64,000 nucleotides of DNA from NCBI RefSeq assembly GCF_014805685.1, contig NC_060893.1:13379273-13443272 (forward strand). The letters are read 5' to 3'. The notes beneath the pieces were generated by a model. It made no database searches. It had not been told where the DNA came from and saw nothing but the letters and a program-made list of their open reading frames with translations. Numbering within the stretch: the first letter of the stretch is position 1; each line of letters opens with the position of its first letter. This DNA is from Silurus meridionalis. Taxonomy: Eukaryota > Chordata > Actinopteri > Siluriformes > Siluridae. Of the stretch, positions 57,887 to 64,000 are shown one piece after another. A program made the translations under genes and the position numbers.

Positions 57887-58869
57887 ACTATATTTATTGA
57901 TAACACACACAGATAACAGGAAGACATTTTTCACAAATATTCACCTAATCTTAAATCACAATGTCACATTCCTGGTGTAAATAATAGTGAGATTTGCTAG
58001 TGTGAGCATTAGATATTATATATGACATATAAACAAAACGACTGTTTATATACAATCACTGTAGAAACATAGATTTTAGTACTCTAATCAAGTTTTCTAT
58101 CCATCACAGCCCATTCATCAACAATGCTAAACTAAACTAAATATTAGATACAGAATTTAAATAGGAAAAAAAAAATCGAAATTGCTTAAAGTGTTAGTAG
58201 TGTATGTTCCTCCACACTGAGTCAGATCAGTCTTTTCTTGTAAAGAACAGAGGTGGGATTTGTGTAGGTGAGTATAAAATGGAAACAGCCACCCAGAGCA
58301 CAATTAGGAAAGCTATGGATTCACATAAAGCCTTTGGGTTTGGCTGGCTCTATATATCGTCCAGAATGGTGAGGCGGCCTTGGATTGGCTCATGTGTCAC
58401 CTCCATACTCTAGCTCACACCCATTTACTCTAGCTTAGATTTGTCATCAGCTCCCTCCCTCCTCCCCCAGGCTCTCTCTTTCTTTCGCCTCCATGGTGAG
58501 ACAAGGCCACACTGCTTAGAAGAAAAGCCATGGATTATCTGTGCAATTCTCATTCTCTTCCCCCACTCCCCCTTCTTTCAAATGGCAGCTATGAATCTTC
58601 ATTGCATCCACTGCTGTGGAAAGCGTCTGTGTTCTAAATGACTATTGATGACGGCAGCACACTGTAAGGAGAGAGAGAATGCACCATTGAAATGTTCAGA
58701 TGCAGAGATTATGGCCAGTCTGCTGAAACCTAAATCTCAAGACATCTCTTGAAGTCAATAAATATACTGTCTGTGTATTCTATGACTTATTTTATTGAGT
58801 CAAATGTCATAACATTTTTGAGGAAAATCATAAAAAAAACAAAAAACATTTTGATTTCTATCTAAATAG
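57887..58869. other. Unannotated DNA with a candidate conserved non-coding element
   Basis: The stretch 58260-58690 is repeat-free and balanced in base composition. It includes GGATTGGCTCATGTGTCACC and ATGGCAGCTATGAATC. Its frames (58204-58413, 58441-58641) have no domain. No gene is called. Confidence 0.38.
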
Positions 58870-59085
58870 TCAAGCCATGTCAAGTTTATTTCTATAGCGC
58901 TTTTCACAACAGACGTTGTCTCAAAGCAGCTTTATAGAATTTAAGAGTCAAGGTGAATGGTGTGTATTTATCCCTGATGAGCAGCCATGGCGACTGTAGC
59001 AAGGAAAAACTCCCTTAGATATTATGAGGAAGAAACCTTGAGAGGAACCAGACTCAAAAGGGGAACCCATCCTCATCCTCATATA
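58870..59085 (-). mobile_element. L2-like LINE 3' tail
   Basis: Read on the minus strand: CTAAGGGAGTTTTTCCTTGC, CACCTTGACTCTTAAATTCT, AAGCTGCTTTGAGACAACGT, AGCGCTATAGAAATAAACTT, then a short TTGAC-type tail (58872-58880). It also retains the upstream blocks GGTTCCTCTCAAGGTTTCTT. It belongs to the same subfamily as 51379-51561. Confidence 0.82.
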
Positions 59086-60974
59086 GTGTATGTGATTGCT
59101 TGAAAAATACTGAATGCCCAACCCATTTCACTAACAAACAAAAGGGAGAAACCTGTGCCAGATATAGTGTCCTCCATTCACTGATCATGTCACTTTCTAC
59201 ATGCTGTTCAAAATCAGACTTCATTAACATCACCCAGCTTTTTCCACATGCACCATGATTGGCTTCATGATCAACTAAAGATAAAGCTGAATTAATGAAA
59301 CTTATTTTAGGTAATGGGCTACTAATATACTTATTTATCTTGAATGCATATGGAGTAAACATAATTTTATTACAAAACAGATGAACGGATTACAGTTAAT
59401 TACACATTTTTCCAAATGATAATTTTAATAATGTTTTCATTTATACTGTAGCAGCCTTAACCAGTGAGCAGCTTCTCTTTTTTTTGTATCTCTTAAAGTT
59501 AATATGACAAAATTTATTTGCTTCTGGCAGACCAGCCATATTTTGTGCTAACTATGAAAGAAATAAAACATGACAACCAAAAGGCAATAGAAAAATAACA
59601 AGCATGTCTCTGTGAATTAGTTGTTATTATTAAACCTATCGTGTATTATAAGGAGACTATTAGTACATATTTATGCCTTATGACTGAGTAATGGTGAAGA
59701 TTTTTTTAAATTATTGAGGGCTTTTTATAAATATTCATTAGTAGTGGGCGGTCTTAAAGGAAAAAACTCTACAGCTGTTTGTTTAAAAAATATATAGTAA
59801 AAATGACTTATTTTATCCATAGCCTTTTAAATTGAAGCATTTAAACTAGTAGCACAGCCACATATACAACGAATAAACACCTCTGAAAAGTACATTTGAT
59901 AGTACATACACTTTTCCATTACGTTACTGCGGCGTCCTTTTCCATGGCATTTTCACGTCTCTTTTTTCTCTATGAGAATTTGATAGAGAGAGCTGTTGGT
60001 GATGAAGAGATGGGATAGTATCAGCAAAGAAAAACGGCTGAATGGCTTTCAAGGTCTTCGCCGAACTATAAACATTCTCTTCCTCCCCCATAGCTGTGTT
60101 CCTTTGCTTTGGTGAGATGCAGCTCAGGCGAACAGCTGAAGGGGAAAATGTGTGCTGGTGAAATCCACTGATAAATATGTTACATTCTATTAGCTGTATC
60201 AAAATACAACAGATGACCTTGACTAATGGAGTTCTGTGACAGAGAAGCAACTACGGTTTGTGTCTCATCCGCTTAAAGCTCTGTCACATGAAATTATATT
60301 GCGATTGCATATTACAGCTGCAGTTTGGTTCCACATATGCACAAAAATGAATTCCATAGTCACAATTCTTCTTCAAGGATGTGATGTGAACAAAAAAAAC
60401 AGTATGGTGTACAAATGCAGGATTTTTTCAAAATCGGAAGTGTTTTTCCAGGTCAGAACTGTGTCAGGATGATCTGGTGGTGTGTAAGGGGTAAATACAC
60501 TACTCTAAAGCCTTACATCTTCGCCCCAGACTGATCAGAGGTCTCACAACCAACTGTATGACTGAAAATATAAACAAGCTTTAGTGTCAGATAGTCAGTG
60601 AACAGCTAGGAAAAAAAGATAAGAAAGAAATAGAAGAGTGTAAAGAAATGTGCAGTCTGCACAGACAGAGAAAAAGCTTCTGATACACTGTCAAGCACAC
60701 GAATGCCTTTATAAGATATTACACAAAAATCAGCACAACCGGACAGAAGAGAAAATTATATTTTGTCCGTGAAAAAAAGCATAGCAGGATGCACAGCTTG
60801 TCTCGTTTTATTGCTTCTAGATTTAGCAATCTGGGATTATGAGCAAATGATTCAAAGAACCAGGGCATAAGATATACATTTAATGTTTTGTAGCCAGGAA
60901 AAAAAGATCTTAAAAGGTGCATTTGACACTTTTTAATTGCACGTTTGGATTTAGTGCGCATATGATGTTTTGTG
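59086..60974. other. Unannotated AT-rich DNA
   Basis: No gene or confident repeat is seen. The frames at 59054-59362, 59924-60250 and 60236-60472 lack domains. Confidence 0.42.
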
Positions 60975-61062
60975 ATGGACTGATTTTACAGCCAGGGTGT
61001 GTTCCGTGAACCCACTGTGACCCTGAACAGGAACTGAATAAATGAATGCCATCTGGATTAGT
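60975..61062 (+). repeat. Degraded pan-teleost interspersed repeat, 3' fragment
   Basis: GTGATGGACTG, CAGCCAGGGTGTGTTCCGTG, AACCCACTGTGACCCTGAAC, AGGAACTGAATAAATGAATG. This follows the 3' part of the same abundant fish repeat seen at 44905-45180 ('GCGATGGACTGGC...CAGGGTGTATTCC...CCGCGACCCTGACCAGGATAAAGCGG...ATGAATGAATG'). Confidence 0.55.
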
Positions 61063-64000
61063 CCGGAATAAGTCAATTTGATGTAAAAATATGCATAGCA
61101 TCATACACACCCCAGGCCATGTGTATGCTTTTTTACTGATTTGTGAAATTTGGAAAAGTAATACACTAAACAGATACATTTAAAGCTATATTATTAATTG
61201 AGTCCATTCGATTCATGCATTCAATGCATAGACAAAGGCCTCCACCTCAAGATCAGATATTACTGGAAAAGTAAATGAGCATTAATATTCTTATGCTGCA
61301 TACACATGATGATTTTACCAAGAGACAATTTTCTGGCAACAGATAATTGTATATTAAGCTTTGTTCAGTCACATTCAAGGAAATCCATTCCCCTACTGAC
61401 CTTCCTATTAGCGCCATATAATGTAATAAACCACTGCAGGTAATATGGCAAGAAGAGACCAGTGAATTTGTGCAGATATGAGGAAGAAAATGACGGCTTC
61501 TTACTATTTCATATCTAACCTGATTATGCAACACAAGTTTTAACATTTATTATGAATTTAGGAACAAAACATACCACAGTCAAGCCAGAAGCAGGTTTGA
61601 ATGTACTGTAGGTAGCCATGAAAAGCTGGCAATGCTTTTTTTCTTTTACTTTAAAATGACAATTGTGCAACAGCATTTAATTAAATGGTATAAAGGTTTT
61701 TCTCCTCCAACTTGTTTTTAAGCTATACTAGCAATGTTCCAAACTCACTCTCTCTCTCTTGAGGAAAGCACGAAACGCTTACCATCTGAAGGCATCATAA
61801 TTTTATTGCCCTGAACATTCTTTTCCTCAAGAGACAAAACAGCTGTGACCTAAGCAATAAAATGATACAGTGTTGAGTTTAAAAAAAGACTGTGATAAGA
61901 TTAAGTAATGCAGCCCATGATGCTGTATAAATAGTGCTATTTGTTTTCAACTGGTTTTGGTGATGTAATGCAAGAGCATTACTGAGTTAGGCCCAAATAA
62001 AATAATCTTGTCTAGGGCTGGTTATATAGAAGAGCTCGAACAGACCATGATTAATGTAGAACATTCTTAACATAGGAGTTAAGTACTCCTTACACCATTG
62101 TGGTTTTTTGGCTTTGTTGTCTAAATTAAAAACATAAATAAATATAAAACTGTGGAATCATGTGAGAATCATTGCTGCATGTATATGCATGGGAGATAAC
62201 AAGTAAATATACTGGTGTAATATGAATCATAGAGTAGCTTCATACTTGTGTGCAACAATGCATGCATGGTTAGAGAAATCTGAAATTGCATCAAGTCAGA
62301 CTGTCATTTCATCACAATGAATTTGCACAGTAAAAAAAAAAAAACAAGCTGATTAGTATTTTCAGATAAAATGTGCACTCCTTCACAAGCCTCCAGTAAA
62401 AACTACTGCCCATGGCAAACAAACTCGAATGGTTTGAAACGTTTTCTGGTTAACATACTGTAAATACACTTGCTTTGAACAATATTGATGCCAGTGGTCT
62501 TAGCTGTCTCAACATTTGTCAAAGAGTATTTCATCACTCCAATATAACTCTACTCAATCTCAAATGGTTGTTGCTATAGTATATAGCTTTCTAGTACCTT
62601 TTTTAGTATCCTAAACAGGGCTTGTGCGTAGCTTAAGTCGAAGGCCACTGCACTGTCTGTCTGAGGGAACTTCATGGAGTCTGACAGCCGATTCCAGTCC
62701 TAATCAAGACCTTATTATTGTACCAAATGCACAGATCTTCTTCAGCAATTCACCCAACCACTCAGGCAGCAATTGTTTCTCATTTTCTCTTATGCTGTAT
62801 CTGTCTCTCTCTTTCACACTTGCTATCACCAATTCTTCTTTTCTGCCCTTCATCCAACAGCTGAGGAGGGAGGAGAAGGGAAGGCAATCGTGTCAGAAGA
62901 AATTTTCTGGAAACCTTGAGAGGACGGATGGCTCCACATTAAGGTAATGAGGCACCGGGAATGGCTACGGCGGTTCCCTCGTTTAGGCCATCTCAGCCCT
63001 GCCGCCTCCTCATGAGGATACACACCTAGCTCCATAATGGCCTACTCAGTCTTGCTTTTCTACCTCCTTTTCGCCTCTGCCTTCTTCAAATTCTACATGG
63101 CAGCCAGGGAGGAGTGAGGATGGGGGCTTAATGTTATGGTGCAATTCATTGCATGGATTCTAATCTATCTGAGCATATACAGACACAATGGGGAAATAAC
63201 TGCACATGAGGACTAGGATTGCATTAGTGCAAGTCTGTGTTAAAGTATACCCTTTCTCCCAGAGGGCACATCTCAAGGATGATTTTTGTACCACTTTGGG
63301 AAGAATTAATTTACCAATGCCACTACAAGACTGCCTGATTCGCAGTCTAACAGCCATCAGCAGCATCAAATGATCAGAATAGGATTTGTGTCATGTATCA
63401 CCTTGCTTGGTAAATACACCACATACAAGACTTCTGCATACTCGAGAGTGTAAAGTTACTGTATAGTACCACATCAATATAGAGCACTGCCATATGAAAC
63501 ATTTTAGCAGTTATATACAAAACCTTTTTCTTTAAACCGGTTTTATGTAGAACATTTAAAGTGCTATAAACAACCACATTATCTTAACTTCCAAAATGAT
63601 TTTTTTGTTTTCTTGTTCTGAATGGATTTTTCCTTTTTTATACATCACATTCTTGTTGAGTCACTCATTCATTCATACTTTAATGACCGTCTCCTGTTCA
63701 TGATCATGTTGGAATCTTTAGAATACTGTGTTTAATACTACTGTATCTACAATGATGCTTTCGGGAGAACCCAGTAGAAACCCATAAAAATATTGCAAGC
63801 ACACGTGAAACTCCACACAGAAAGGAACTCTGGAGCTGTGAAGCAGCAATGCCACCCACTCATCACATTATAGTAAAAAACTTTGCTGATTAGTCATTTT
63901 GTCAGTTCTAAAGTAGGAGGATTTATTACTTTTTATCCATTGTACATAACAGGGTTATACAGAAAGAGAATTTAACCACTTTACTGACATTTTGGAAGCA
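61063..64000. other. Unannotated DNA with a GC-richer patch
   Basis: No gene is seen. A 14-bp inverted repeat (TCTCTTGAGGAAAG, 61755-61768 and 61820-61834) encloses about 50 bases. The stretch 62860-63130 is GC-richer and repeat-free, and both strands have short open frames there without a domain. It is a candidate conserved non-coding element. Confidence 0.38.

Overview
The window is 64 kb of AT-rich vertebrate nuclear DNA, most likely from a teleost fish. The evidence is its repeat content: Rex1-, L2- and RTE-type LINEs, a tRNA-Glu SINE, Tc1-like, Tigger/pogo-like and hAT-like DNA transposons, a DIRS relic, and many long (AT)n, (AC)n and (GA)n microsatellites. The L2 tails ending in (TTGAC)n, and several other repeats, look like those I associate with otophysan fish (catfish or characins). 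That narrower placement is a recollection, not a test.

I find no cellular protein-coding gene, no exon set with coherent splicing and no free-standing RNA gene. The long reading frames fall into three groups: translations of microsatellites, antisense frames of retroelements, and decayed transposon ORFs. The window is best read as a gene desert or the inside of a very large intron. A few GC-richer, repeat-free patches could be conserved non-coding elements, but that needs an alignment.

Layout. 1-7.3 kb: mostly unannotated DNA with (GA)n, (AC)n and (AT)n tracts, one old interspersed repeat and a SINE-tail fragment. 7.34-8.20 kb: a Tigger-like non-autonomous element with perfect inverted repeats and TA duplications. 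10.4-10.6 kb: a LINE 3' tail. 12.5-15.5 kb: a minus-strand Rex1-like LINE split by about 1.5 kb that includes a plus-strand L2 3' end. 16.8-21.2 kb: two head-to-tail RTE-type LINE copies, the second broken by a 1.2-kb miniature LTR element. 22.95-24.0 kb: a Tigger-like element inside an (AT)n tract. 24.5-25.6 kb: an inverted, internally deleted RTE copy. 25.8-27.65 kb: a (TG)n(TA)n tract, a nearly full-length dead Tc1-like transposon, then an abutting MITE. 28.4-28.7 kb: a tRNA-Glu SINE with a perfect 14-bp target duplication. 32.8-33.4 kb: half of a Tc1-like element. 35.2-38.6 kb: a cluster of hAT-like pieces and a palindrome. 39.4-39.8 kb: an ancient Tc1 relic. 42.85, 44.9, 48.3, 50.2, 50.9, 51.4, 54.9, 56.1, 58.9 and 61.0 kb: scattered LINE tails, MITEs and old repeats. 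51.56-52.40 kb: a DIRS relic.

The elements have several relations to each other. The SINE ends in the same 3' sequence as the RTE LINEs, which suggests the RTE machinery mobilised it. Elements that target TA dinucleotides sit inside or beside (AT)n tracts several times. Old LINEs have served as landing sites for younger insertions, giving a readable nesting order.
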